Below are positions 8,551 to 17,267 of a DNA stretch of 39,327 bases, in pieces. The position numbers and the translations under genes were made by a program. The notes beneath the pieces are model-generated. The model made no database searches. It saw only the letters and a list, made by a program, of their open reading frames with translations, and had not been told where the DNA came from. Origin of the DNA: a virus. Where the stretch lies: IMG/VR virus record IMGVR_UViG_3300037485_001466, positions 1-39,327 of that record; one strand, written 5' to 3'. Within the stretch, counting starts at the first letter, position 1; the number at the start of each line of letters is the position of its first letter.

Positions 8551-8772
8551 CCTACGACGAAGCCGTCTACTTCCTCCGCAACGCCAGCAAACCGAATGAT
8601 ACTCGTGAAGCATCTGACGTAGCGGTGTTGCTCAACCTTCAACATCGTCACCAGCGCCTTCGTCCCGAGGGGAACGGTCCTCAACCAAGGCAACACTGTG
8701 GTAATGAACAAGCTCGACTTCTACGAGAACATGCCGGAAGGGCCATTCTCACTTTGGTGGGTGAATAAATGA
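8547..8772 (+). CDS. Small gene interrupted by an apparent +1 frameshift
   Basis: The gene starts with an ATGA overlap at 8547 and reads MTYDEAVYFLRNASKPND in the first frame. After about 8633 that frame turns into Gln/Arg/His-rich text, while the frame one base later reads FNIVTSAFVPRGTVLNQG and ends EGPFSLWWVNK with the typical G/C-ending codons of the operon. The switch must lie between the stop in the second frame at 8620-8622 and about 8640. The second frame ends at 8770-8772, overlapping the next ATG as ATGA; the first frame would end at 8766-8768, just before the same ATG. A sequencing or assembly error, a real mutation, or programmed slippage (for example at the CTT-C around 8637) would each explain it. 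The joined product would be about 74 residues, of unknown function. Confidence 0.55.
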
Positions 8773-8921
8773 CCCACCTTCGCATCATCCCCGCCATCGA
8801 CCGGAGCAAGAAGTACACAGTACCTTGCCCGAAGTGCCTCGCACCCAAGGGGCACTATTGCGTCAATCTGTACAAGGGTAAACATATGAACATCCCCCAC
8901 ATTGAGAGGAAGGTAACATGA
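8769..8921 (+). CDS. Small zinc-finger protein, 50 aa
   Basis: This short gene is bounded by an ATGA overlap with the next gene at 8918. The translation has C20-x2-C23-x7-C31 with H39 and H44 after a GK turn. The pattern C-x2-C-x-A-x2-G-x2-C ... G-x-x-x-H is a familiar one in very small phage zinc-finger proteins thought to bind DNA. Partners and targets are unknown. Codon choice matches the operon. Confidence 0.6.
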   Translation: MTHLRIIPAIDRSKKYTVPCPKCLAPKGHYCVNLYKGKHMNIPHIERKVT

Positions 8922-9244
8922 ACGAGAAGATGCGCGAGGTAATGCGCGTAGGCGGCGACATGAAAGAAGCTATGGCGAGAGACGTAGCGAACCATATGCG
9001 AGCCGTGCTTGAGAACATCGTGCACAGGCCAGTAGTTGACTCAACACCAATAGGAGTATCTATGAACGACGACATCGAAGCCCGCAAGATCGACCTACGC
9101 AACGAGATGCTCGCAGAGGCATGGAAGCGTAGGTTTCCCAACGACGTAGAGCCTACCCATGAGGAGTTAGAAGCGTTCTTCTCCGGGCTGGTGAAGGTTG
9201 CTTCTCCAGGTGGGAATAGGAGACAGCGCCGTGAACGAAACTGA
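8918..9244 (+). CDS. Hypothetical helical protein, 108 aa, possible internal start
   Basis: Translation from 8918 gives MNEKMREVMRVGGDMKEAM followed by more helix and a basic tail (GGNRRQRRERN). A second in-frame ATG at 9062 is preceded by AGGAG at about 9052-9056, a better ribosome-binding site than that of the first start, and would give a 60-residue form beginning MNDDIEARKIDLRNEM. Either two products are made or the shorter form is the main one. The basic tail could contact nucleic acid. No family recognised. Confidence 0.5.
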   Translation: MNEKMREVMRVGGDMKEAMARDVANHMRAVLENIVHRPVVDSTPIGVSMNDDIEARKIDLRNEMLAEAWKRRFPNDVEPTHEELEAFFSGLVKVASPGGNRRQRRERN

Positions 9245-9644
9245 CTTCAACTTCGTGTTCCTTGCCTCCTGTACCGCCACCTATGGTGACCGCTACTGGC
9301 TGCGTAAGACGCACATGGACCAGTACACGGGCTCCGGCACGGGTGACTTCGTTGGTCACATACAGGGCAAGCACGTAGAGATTGAGATGAAGGTGAAGCC
9401 TAACCGGCCGTCGCCCGAGCAGATCAAGTCTCTGAACAACGTGCGTCGTACTGGAGGCTTTGCTGCCTGTGTGATCTACACCCCAGAGTGCAGCTACCTT
9501 GTCCTCCCGGAGCAATGCAATCCATTCAGCTATCGAGACTCTGCTCGGTGGCTTCCGCTTCCGCACTACTCGATCCCCACACGCGAGGGCAAGAAGGCTA
9601 CCCGCCTAATGCTCACCGCACTTTCAATCGCACTTGGAGTCTGA
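9231..9644 (+). CDS. VRR-NUC-type nuclease
   Basis: The start is taken as GTG at 9231, preceded by AGGAGA near 9218; the frame is open to 9198 but without a good site. The 138-residue product has D39 in GTGDFVGH, then VEIEMK with E52 and K54, and S-x-E-Q at 61-64, followed by GGFAACVIYTPE. This is the D...ExK...Q core of the PD-(D/E)xK superfamily as seen in the small stand-alone VRR-NUC nucleases of phages. Such enzymes cut branched or single-strand DNA and are often found beside SF1/SF2 helicases, as here with the RecD-like gene. It overlaps the previous gene by 14 bases. Confidence 0.75.
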   Translation: MNETDFNFVFLASCTATYGDRYWLRKTHMDQYTGSGTGDFVGHIQGKHVEIEMKVKPNRPSPEQIKSLNNVRRTGGFAACVIYTPECSYLVLPEQCNPFSYRDSARWLPLPHYSIPTREGKKATRLMLTALSIALGV

Positions 9645-9645
9645 A

Positions 9646-10392
9646 ATGAAACTCAATGTCAAATGTACGCAACTGGAGTTCGGAGGAGAACTGCTCCCCG
9701 CATGGATGGTCGAGCTTCCATGGGGAGACAAGAAGATGCTCTCCCAGAGCCAGTTCGACGAATGGCTCAACAAGAGCGTGGACCTCACCGTGCCGCCAAC
9801 CGCCATGAGCATGGCAGAGAAGATCGCGCTTGCAGAGAAGAAGGCTCTACGCGAAGTGGTGGTGATCGAGACGTTCGTGGAGGCCACCGAGCCACCCCGC
9901 TACAACGAGGACGACGCGATCAAGAAGCTCGGATTGCAGATCCCTGCTGGCATCCCGGGCGTGCTCGTCAACAACGAGGCTGGCCCCGATGGCGGCATGA
10001 TGGGTTTGCAGGAGGCGAAGGAGTTGTCCGACCTATTCTGCAACTCACGCAACCGGAGCACGCAGATCAGCGTCGTCAAGAAGTTCCTCCCCACGAGCCT
10101 GCACCACTTGATGACCATCGCTTCTGTGATGGACCGCAACCTGCGTATGCAGATCGCGCTCATCCAGTCGGAGAACTTCGGCGAGCGCGGACGGGGTAGC
10201 ATGATCCCCGGCGGCTGGGCAGAGTTCGTTGACTACCAGTACAAGGGAGAGCAGGTCGCCGTCATGGAAGCAGCCGGGATCAAGATCGAGCAGCGCGACG
10301 TGACCGGCGACGACAACCTCGAGGTGCCCGATTGGGAGCGGTCGTTCGGCGTGGACGACCTGAACTCCAAGTGGGCGTCGATCAAAAAGTAG
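9646..10392 (+). CDS. Hypothetical protein, 248 aa, strongly codon-biased
   Basis: ATG 9646 is preceded by GGAG at 9636-9639; an upstream TTG at 9634 is less likely. The product has an N-terminal beta-like part, a helical segment (MAEKIALAEKKALREVVVIETF), and acid-rich middle and end. No domain is recognised. Codons end in G or C more uniformly than in earlier genes of the operon, a trait shared with the next gene and the capsid genes, which suggests high expression. A single-strand DNA-binding or other abundant replication protein would fit, but nothing in the sequence proves it. Confidence 0.65.
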   Translation: MKLNVKCTQLEFGGELLPAWMVELPWGDKKMLSQSQFDEWLNKSVDLTVPPTAMSMAEKIALAEKKALREVVVIETFVEATEPPRYNEDDAIKKLGLQIPAGIPGVLVNNEAGPDGGMMGLQEAKELSDLFCNSRNRSTQISVVKKFLPTSLHHLMTIASVMDRNLRMQIALIQSENFGERGRGSMIPGGWAEFVDYQYKGEQVAVMEAAGIKIEQRDVTGDDNLEVPDWERSFGVDDLNSKWASIKK

Positions 10393-10428
10393 TCAGTGTC
10401 AGTCAACAATCAACAAAGAGAATCAATC

Positions 10429-10785
10429 ATGACCAGAGAAGAACTCGCCAAGAACATCTACAACGACTGGACGCAGCTTGGAGGCTGGGTGCCGTGGGTT
10501 GACGGAGGAAACAGCCTCATGCAGGACAAAGCCCGTGACGAAGCAGCCAAGCAACTCCCGCTGGAGCAGCGTTCCGATTGGGAGCCGTGGCAGCAGCGCG
10601 TCATCGACGAGAGCAAGGATCTGTCCGAGAAGATCCAGAAGCTCGGGTCTTACATCTTCAACGGCAAGCAGGACCACGTCAGCGACATCGACTTCAATCT
10701 GCTCGTGGAGCAGATGAAGCACATGAACGGCTACAGCATCGTGCTTCGCGACCGCATCGCGCGCTTCAACCTGGCGTCCGCTTAG
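10429..10785 (+). CDS. Conserved-looking phage protein with WVPWVDGGNS motif, 118 aa
   Basis: The ATG at 10429 has AAAGAGA at 10414-10420 before it; a GTG at 10396 in the same frame has no such site. The product has an N-terminal helix (EELAKNIYNDWTQL), then GGWVPWVDGGNSLMQDKARD, and a C-terminal helical pair with repeated spacing of hydrophobics (LLVEQMKHMNGYSIVLRDRI). Small proteins with such a W-x-P-W-x-x-GGNS part and helical tail recur in unrelated phages, sometimes under the loose name crystallin beta/gamma motif protein; their role is unknown. It is the last gene of the rightward operon, and its stop overlaps the stop of the converging late operon. Confidence 0.6.
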   Translation: MTREELAKNIYNDWTQLGGWVPWVDGGNSLMQDKARDEAAKQLPLEQRSDWEPWQQRVIDESKDLSEKIQKLGSYIFNGKQDHVSDIDFNLLVEQMKHMNGYSIVLRDRIARFNLASA

Positions 10786-13700
10786 AAGCTGAGCCTCCCG
10801 CTCTTCTTCGACTGGCGGTAGCGTCCCATGTTCGGGGCGCTACCGCTATCTACATCTTGGATGCGTTGCAGGAGGTTGCTCAACGCGTCGATGCGCCCCT
10901 TGTTGATATAGTATTTGCCAGTAGTAGTATCCGTCTTGTACGCAGAGATACCGAGGAAGTTCTTGGAGAGTTGCCAAGTATCCAGTCCCTTGCGAGTCTC
11001 GCCATCCATCTCGTAGACGGTCTTGAGCAGGCCAATCATCCTACCATGTGGGATCTTGTTCATCACCCAAGCCATCGTAGGGTTGTTGATGCTCGCCTTC
11101 TTGACTCCTGCCTGTGCGGGGCTGTAGCCCACAATCTCCTTGAGCCAAGCTGGGCTGGATGCCCACTCGTCTGCGTTAGCTGGAGCGTCCAGATCCCTAC
11201 CAGTGTAGAAGTCCCTCTGTACGAGAACCTCGGCAATGCGCATAGGAACGAACGACCCTCGTGAGGCGATGTGCCTCAAGAACTGATCGGAATCGTTGTC
11301 CGCCCCCGGGAGTACGGCAGACATCATAGCCGAGGCGTCCTCCAAGGCAGAGCCGAAGCCGGCTACGTTGACTACGGAGCCCTTACGCTTCTTCTCCGGG
11401 TCTGACAAGAACTTGCCAACCACGTCCCAATCTTTCGCCTTGGCGTAGAGGGATGAGTTCTTCGACGTAAGTGCGAGCTTCTCGTCCAAGCTGTCAGGCA
11501 TGTCCTCTGGGTCTACGTGGGCAGAACTGTTCCAGTCTTTGAAGAACTTGAATACCGTGGCAATCTTACCTGGGTCTTCGAGCGTCTGGAACGCGGTATG
11601 CCTCAGCGCGAGCTTCGTCCAACTGTAGAACGGGATTGCGCGCCGCATGAATCTACGCTCGAATACCGACATCGAGTGGTAGTTGTTCATGTGACGGTAG
11701 ACCTGCTCAGCGGCTTCCGACGCAGAGCCACTACGCTTGAACTCGTTCATAAACAGAGCCACTCGGAACGGCATCTCAGTAGCTGCCTCGCCCGGACGGA
11801 TGAAGGGTTTCCAGTCCGACTGGAGCAGACCTGCTACGCCACGCTTGCCCGCTACGGGGATACCTCTCCCTTTGATGCCAAGTGCTACTGCACCCATAAG
11901 AGCAGAGTACTCGGCGAACTGGTTGTCTTGGTCAAGGAGGCCAGCGTTTACGCCAGCCTGACCAACCACAGCACCACCAATGCCACCAAGAGTTGCTCCA
12001 GCCATGACGCCATTGAGGGCTCCCTTGAAACGAGTAGCGACCGGCATCGCACCGAACATCTCGCTCGATTGCATACCGTGATGGATGCCACGAATAGACA
12101 TCTGCTCGTCAAGCTCGCGCAATGTCATACTGCGGCCTGAGCGAGCAGTAACTACACGGTCCCCGAAACCCTCCAAGAACTTCTTGGTACGGGGGACGGA
12201 CCAGCCGAACAGCTTGTCACCCTCTCCGTAGCGGAGCAAGCCATAGGCTACTCCGGAGAGCATGTCTGCTCCGTTGGAGAAGCCATCCGTAGGATCGAGG
12301 AAGTCTACCCCGGTGCGCAGAGCGGTAGTTTGAGCAGCCTGCAATGCGTTACGTCCGTAGTAACCTGCGAACGGCAGAGTCATCTGCAACTTGAGGTAGT
12401 TCTGAAACGCATCCATGTTTCTGATTGCGGAACGTGCCCACTCCGACATACCTTCCGGCAAATCTGGAGCTTCCAAGTCCTTCAAGACTTTGGCCACTCC
12501 TTCTGGGATGTAGACCTTGTGCGTGATGGTCTTGGACTCCAATCGGTTCAGACCAGTCTGTACGATTGGTGGTGCGTCAATGCCACGAGCGAGGCGATGC
12601 TGATCCTCAATGGCGGCTGTCAACTGGTTCTTCAAGCCTACGTCATCAGGCGAGGCTGCGGACGCTTCACGGAGGCGGCGAACCTTATCAGCCGGAGTGA
12701 GCTTATCAATGATGTTGGGCTCACCGAGGATACCAGACGACGTAACTCCGTCGGTAGTGGCTTCCGCGTTGCGCGTCTTTGCAAGCTCTGAAAGGTGCTC
12801 GCGCTGCGCCTTGTTGAGTTCCTTACTCTGCTTGAGCAGGTCAGCATAACTGTCACCTGCTGGAGTCAACGACTTGACCTCTGCCTGCGTAGTCTTGACC
12901 TGAGCCTTGACTTCCTTCACACGCTTGCTGATGACCTTGAGCTTAGCGGCTGCGTCCTTGTAGCCTTCAAGACCACGCTGTGCGATCTTGAACTCGCGGG
13001 CAGCAGTCTCAGCAGCAATCTCACGCTTGCGAGATTCAAGAAGCTCGTCGAGTAGCTCCTTCTTCTTGAGCGCGGCGACGTGGCCCTTGAGTGCCTCATT
13101 GACGCGAGCACGTTTATCGTTGATGAAGTCAAGTGCTCCGCGACGACCTTCGAGGGCGGCCGTACCCTTCTCTGTGGAGTGGGGAGCGCGGGTGGTAGCG
13201 GAGACAGCAGCCCTGTCTACAAGCAACATCTCCGCATCAGCAATCTCACCAGGCTCAGGCTTGATGCGCCTCGCCACCTGACTCGTCTTGTCAAGCACAC
13301 CCTCAATCGTAGACACGCCACGGTCGAGGTCGTTCATCTCTGGCAGGAAGTTACCTTGGTACTTGCGCGTAGACGTGAATGTCCACTCAACGAGCCTGTC
13401 TGCTGCACGAGCATCGTACTTGCGCTGACGGCCAGTACCTTTGGTTGCTGCGTCAACAAGCTCTCCAGCATGATTGAGCGTTGGGCTTGCGTGCGTGTAC
13501 TGCTCCAAGCTGTCGAGGATAATGTCCACGTCTGCTTGGTACTGGACACCGTTCTTATGACCGAGCATGATGTAGGAATGTTGCGCGATATTCTCTGATG
13601 TGAACCCGAGTTTGGCGTAGATGGTATCCAGATGGTTCAGGTCAGTAGCCAACGGCTCTGCTGTGTCCACAATGTTGCCAATCATTCGTCGTGTTGCGTG

Positions 13701-16127
13701 AGCAAGCACTACCAGAGACTCCGGCAACTGCGGCACAAGGTTCTTGAACTCGAACCCTGTGCTCATGTTGGCAAGCGCCTTCTTGATCCCAGCCGCCTTG
13801 CCGGAGGTGATCCATTGCGCTTCACGCGCATGGTGGGTCCACGCCGCCATGACACGCTGCTCTACATCCGGGATAAACCCGGTCAACTGAGAGTCCAGAT
13901 TCTCCATTGTGAACCGATGGAACCCTTGCAGTAGACCTACTGCACGGTTGACATCACCTTTGGTTCGACCTACGGAGGTAGCGAAGATGTCCTTCCACTT
14001 CTCATGCTTCGGGTCAGCAAACATGTTCATCATGGTTTCGACCGGAAGCTCATCTGCCAGTTCCGGGGCGTTGTCAGTCATCGACGACAACTTGCCGGGA
14101 TTGAACTTGAACCGATCCGGGATGGGAGAGTTGAGCCCATCTGCGCCAGCCTTGTAGTGAAAGCGGGCAGCCTCGTTGTAGAGGTTGTCGCCAACACGCT
14201 CGGTAGTTTTCTTGCTCAAGAATCCAAGCAGATTCCTGTTGTAGAACAGGTCACCTTCCTTGAACCCGAGCTTGGACAGCGCCCCATTGCGAGCAGCATA
14301 GACCTGTCCGATGTTCATGATCTCATTCGGCCCATCGGAAATGCGACGAATCATGCCGACCACTACATTCTTAGCGGCACTATTACCCACGAACGAGGCG
14401 TGAACAATCGCTTGCGGGAGGCTGTACTTCTCCATCACGTACTTGAACAGGTCGCCTTTGGCAACCATATCAATAGACGCCCGTTGACGACGCTTGAGGA
14501 TCTCCAGCGGGTCCGTGATGAAAGCACCTGTCCCGTAGATGTCCTCACCCTCTGCGATGGAAGCGATAGCCCGGTGCTTGATGTACTTGTTCGCCTGACC
14601 AGAGAGAATCTCTTGGCCGTTCTTCTCCATGATCTTCGTGTACATGCGCTTTACGCCGGGAGAGGCGATATGGGTCACGTAGTCCTCGATCTCCTCCAAC
14701 GGATAGCCAGCGCCCTTCTCGTACTCGGCGATGTCGTCAAGCCCCTTACGGAAGGCAACGATAGCTGCCTCTGTGGCGTCGTCGAACACATCGTCGAATA
14801 CGCCAGCAGCGCGGCGCTCTACAGAGGTGACAATCTGGCTGCGAGACTTCTCCGTAAACAGACCTGCCTTCTCGAAGATGGACTCGAAGTGACGAGTCTT
14901 TGCTGCCATGAGTTGACTTGTGCCAACTTGCATGAGTTGAATCTGCTGGTTGATCTCAGCCGGAGCTTGCCAACCCTTGTCGAAGTTGTCGAACAGCCAC
15001 TCCATCGGCTTCGCCACAATGGACGGAGCCGAGATGACCTTGTTCTTACCAGCGAGGAATCGTTGTGCCTTGTTGATGTCGTAGACACCACGCTCCTTCG
15101 TGAAGAAGGTAGCCGTCTCTTGAAACATGTCATCGACGCCGTAGCCTGCGAACTTGCGTACTTTGTTGCCAGCTACAGCGCCGAGCTTGTCAGCGTTCTT
15201 GACGATAGTTGCACGGGCAGCTTCACCTGCTGGAGCGATCACTCGCTTGATCTTGTTCCACTTCGTACCGTTGGAGATCTGGGCAAGGTACTCCTTCTGG
15301 AGTGTCGGGAAGTTCTGTACCAGATGATCCGTGATCTTCGCATACTGCGCGGCGACGAGCTTGCCATCAAGGCCGCCGTGTGCGAGGACTTCTGCGTGCA
15401 ACTGTGGCGACAGTCGTTGAGCAGCGAAGTCAAACATCGCCTTGCCGAACGGCGTCTGTGTGAGAGTCTGCCCCGCACCTACGAGCTTCTCTGAACCAGA
15501 TGCGGCACGCGCTCCTTGAGATACGGTAACCTTGGCACCAGCAGAGCTACCAAGCGTCAGGTAACTTGTGGGGTCAAGAGCGATGTCGGCCACGAGCCCA
15601 AACGTGAAGTTGGCTGTGTCCTCGTCGAGGCCGAAGTAGTTGTTGTTGAACACTCCGTTCTCGTCGAACAGTTGAATGAAGGACTTCTTGTTGCGCCATG
15701 CGTCGCGGAAGGCTCCAGTAGAGAAGCCAACTGACGGGGCAAGCAAGCTGTCAGAGTAAGCGTTGTCCTTCGCGCCCTCCGTAGCTCCGTGTGCGACAGA
15801 AGCTATGAAGTGGTTCGGCATGAGGAACACATCACCGAGCCCCTCCAAGAAGGAACCAGTGTTGTTCTCGTTCTTCTGGCCGGTGAGCTTTTGCAGCCAC
15901 GTAGAGTGATCTGTACCTTTCGCTTCGGCGTATTCCTCTGACGAGATTACGCCCTGCGCCTGCGCCTGCTGAAGCTCCCAATCCTTCTGCGCGTACTGGT
16001 GCTTCTGTGCCCGCAGATCCTCTACGCCAATGATACCATCATCGGGATGATCGTTGAAGCCAAAGCCAGAACGTGAGAGGACACGACGATTTGCCTCGTC
16101 AGAATCGTAGCGGCTACTATATGGCAT
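10782..16127 (-). CDS. Giant internal virion/ejection protein, 1781 aa
   Basis: The largest gene in the window is the last of the late operon. Its start shares one base with the stop of the preceding gene (TAATG). The protein is mostly helical, with a long charged coiled-coil-like stretch at about 1020-1115 (rich in K, E, A), a glycine-zipper and hydrophobic stretch near 1370-1420 (GGIGGAVVGQAG), and RRAIPFYSW near 1496. Following two smaller coiled or Gly-zipper proteins, it takes the place of T7 gp16 or similar ejection proteins that enter the cell with the DNA. No lysozyme-type (SLT) catalytic motif or polymerase motif was recognised, so the enzymatic content, if any, is open. Position and size, rather than homology, support the call. 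Confidence 0.6.
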   Translation of the reverse strand: MPYSSRYDSDEANRRVLSRSGFGFNDHPDDGIIGVEDLRAQKHQYAQKDWELQQAQAQGVISSEEYAEAKGTDHSTWLQKLTGQKNENNTGSFLEGLGDVFLMPNHFIASVAHGATEGAKDNAYSDSLLAPSVGFSTGAFRDAWRNKKSFIQLFDENGVFNNNYFGLDEDTANFTFGLVADIALDPTSYLTLGSSAGAKVTVSQGARAASGSEKLVGAGQTLTQTPFGKAMFDFAAQRLSPQLHAEVLAHGGLDGKLVAAQYAKITDHLVQNFPTLQKEYLAQISNGTKWNKIKRVIAPAGEAARATIVKNADKLGAVAGNKVRKFAGYGVDDMFQETATFFTKERGVYDINKAQRFLAGKNKVISAPSIVAKPMEWLFDNFDKGWQAPAEINQQIQLMQVGTSQLMAAKTRHFESIFEKAGLFTEKSRSQIVTSVERRAAGVFDDVFDDATEAAIVAFRKGLDDIAEYEKGAGYPLEEIEDYVTHIASPGVKRMYTKIMEKNGQEILSGQANKYIKHRAIASIAEGEDIYGTGAFITDPLEILKRRQRASIDMVAKGDLFKYVMEKYSLPQAIVHASFVGNSAAKNVVVGMIRRISDGPNEIMNIGQVYAARNGALSKLGFKEGDLFYNRNLLGFLSKKTTERVGDNLYNEAARFHYKAGADGLNSPIPDRFKFNPGKLSSMTDNAPELADELPVETMMNMFADPKHEKWKDIFATSVGRTKGDVNRAVGLLQGFHRFTMENLDSQLTGFIPDVEQRVMAAWTHHAREAQWITSGKAAGIKKALANMSTGFEFKNLVPQLPESLVVLAHATRRMIGNIVDTAEPLATDLNHLDTIYAKLGFTSENIAQHSYIMLGHKNGVQYQADVDIILDSLEQYTHASPTLNHAGELVDAATKGTGRQRKYDARAADRLVEWTFTSTRKYQGNFLPEMNDLDRGVSTIEGVLDKTSQVARRIKPEPGEIADAEMLLVDRAAVSATTRAPHSTEKGTAALEGRRGALDFINDKRARVNEALKGHVAALKKKELLDELLESRKREIAAETAAREFKIAQRGLEGYKDAAAKLKVISKRVKEVKAQVKTTQAEVKSLTPAGDSYADLLKQSKELNKAQREHLSELAKTRNAEATTDGVTSSGILGEPNIIDKLTPADKVRRLREASAASPDDVGLKNQLTAAIEDQHRLARGIDAPPIVQTGLNRLESKTITHKVYIPEGVAKVLKDLEAPDLPEGMSEWARSAIRNMDAFQNYLKLQMTLPFAGYYGRNALQAAQTTALRTGVDFLDPTDGFSNGADMLSGVAYGLLRYGEGDKLFGWSVPRTKKFLEGFGDRVVTARSGRSMTLRELDEQMSIRGIHHGMQSSEMFGAMPVATRFKGALNGVMAGATLGGIGGAVVGQAGVNAGLLDQDNQFAEYSALMGAVALGIKGRGIPVAGKRGVAGLLQSDWKPFIRPGEAATEMPFRVALFMNEFKRSGSASEAAEQVYRHMNNYHSMSVFERRFMRRAIPFYSWTKLALRHTAFQTLEDPGKIATVFKFFKDWNSSAHVDPEDMPDSLDEKLALTSKNSSLYAKAKDWDVVGKFLSDPEKKRKGSVVNVAGFGSALEDASAMMSAVLPGADNDSDQFLRHIASRGSFVPMRIAEVLVQRDFYTGRDLDAPANADEWASSPAWLKEIVGYSPAQAGVKKASINNPTMAWVMNKIPHGRMIGLLKTVYEMDGETRKGLDTWQLSKNFLGISAYKTDTTTGKYYINKGRIDALSNLLQRIQDVDSGSAPNMGRYRQSKKSGRLSF
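10815..10846. terminator. Hairpin at the convergence of the two operons
   Basis: A perfect 9-bp stem (GCGGTAGCG at 10815-10823 with CGCTACCGC at 10838-10846) and 14-base loop lies about 30 bases past the rightward stop and inside the last codons of the leftward 1781-residue gene. It could stop transcription of the rightward operon and stabilise the 3' end of the late messenger. No U-run follows on either strand, so simple intrinsic termination is doubtful. Confidence 0.4.
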
Positions 16128-17266
16128 TACCCTTCCTCGCCTACGAGTGAGCCGTCAGACTCATCGTACATGGATGATTGTTCCTTGTGGATCATGCTGG
16201 CCTCGAAGTAAGCAATGACGGCTTCCTTCATGTTGGCCGGGATACCATCACTCTTCATGACGGCATCCCTCATCTTGCTTGTAGCGTCCTGCACTTGAAG
16301 GTCGCGCATACTGCCACGCCCTTCGTTTGGTAGGGCAAGGTAACGCGCCATAGCTGCGTTGCGATCAAGCTCAATCTGGTTGATGTCAGCCATGCCGACC
16401 TGACTGAACTTGGTTGTGTCCAACTCCTGCATACCGGAGTACTCATCTACTGGACCTTCGACAGCAGTAAGCTCTGTCACCGTGTACTGCTTGCCATCTT
16501 TCGGTGGCGCGAGACGACCTGCCATCTCACCAGCGGACTGAGCGGTGGCCTGCCTACGGATGAGTGTCTCCTTGTCCTTGAGGAGAGCCTCTACACCGCC
16601 GGGACGCAGGTGACGCTGAATCTCCTGTCTCGCAACAGCTTGCTCCTGTGCTGACAACTGCGGGACGTTAGCCTCGCCAGTGACGCGACCACCGTACTGC
16701 GACACTAAAGCCTCTTGGACCGCGGCGTTCATATCCGTGATGTTGCCAGTGACGGGGTCGGTGTACTTAGCCTTGGCCTCTATGACAGACGTGAGCTTCT
16801 GCTCGTTCGTGAACTGACGCTCCTGCAAGGAGTTCTGCTGACGAGCTACCTCGTTGTCCACCTTGATGTTGTACCGCTGTGTGCGTTCGCCCTCGGCTGC
16901 AATGTGGAGTTCCTTCTTGCGGGTACGAGAGTTCTCCTCGGAGTCGTGCGCCTTCTGCTTGACAGACTCGTCTGCCTTGAACATGGTATCGTACTTCATA
17001 CGATGGTTCGCCATCGTCTCCTTGAGGTTCTCCAACCCAAGAGTATGGTTGCGATCAAGCTGGTTCTGCTCGTTCATATTCTCGAGTTGCTCGATCCGGA
17101 ACGCCAAGTCCTGATCGTACTCGCGGACCTTCTCCTCATAGTCTTGGTCGTAGCGGCGCATGTCCTCATTGTACTGCTCGCCTTGGGCCTTGCCTTTGAA
17201 GGCTCCAGCTACGCCAGAGACGACGGACGAGATAGCATCGGGCTTGTTGATGACGGCGGTGGGCAT
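16127..17266 (-). CDS. Coiled-coil internal virion protein, 379 aa
   Basis: Starts MPTAVINKPDAISSVVSGV and then shows a long run of helix from about residue 30 to 165, dominated by E, Q, R, N and D with many Gln/Asn and few Gly or Pro, typical of a coiled coil. The C-terminal half is mixed. It lies between a Gly-zipper protein and the giant protein, the position held by gp15-like proteins in T7-type phages. It is probably packed inside the capsid and ejected, building the channel across the envelope. No enzymatic motif was seen. Confidence 0.55.
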   Translation of the reverse strand: MPTAVINKPDAISSVVSGVAGAFKGKAQGEQYNEDMRRYDQDYEEKVREYDQDLAFRIEQLENMNEQNQLDRNHTLGLENLKETMANHRMKYDTMFKADESVKQKAHDSEENSRTRKKELHIAAEGERTQRYNIKVDNEVARQQNSLQERQFTNEQKLTSVIEAKAKYTDPVTGNITDMNAAVQEALVSQYGGRVTGEANVPQLSAQEQAVARQEIQRHLRPGGVEALLKDKETLIRRQATAQSAGEMAGRLAPPKDGKQYTVTELTAVEGPVDEYSGMQELDTTKFSQVGMADINQIELDRNAAMARYLALPNEGRGSMRDLQVQDATSKMRDAVMKSDGIPANMKEAVIAYFEASMIHKEQSSMYDESDGSLVGEEG

Positions 17267-17267
17267 G

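Noticed and set aside
14004-15494. Plus-strand open frame of 496 codons within the giant virion gene
   Set aside because: Antisense shadow without ribosome-binding site; the minus-strand frame is part of one continuous 1781-residue gene.
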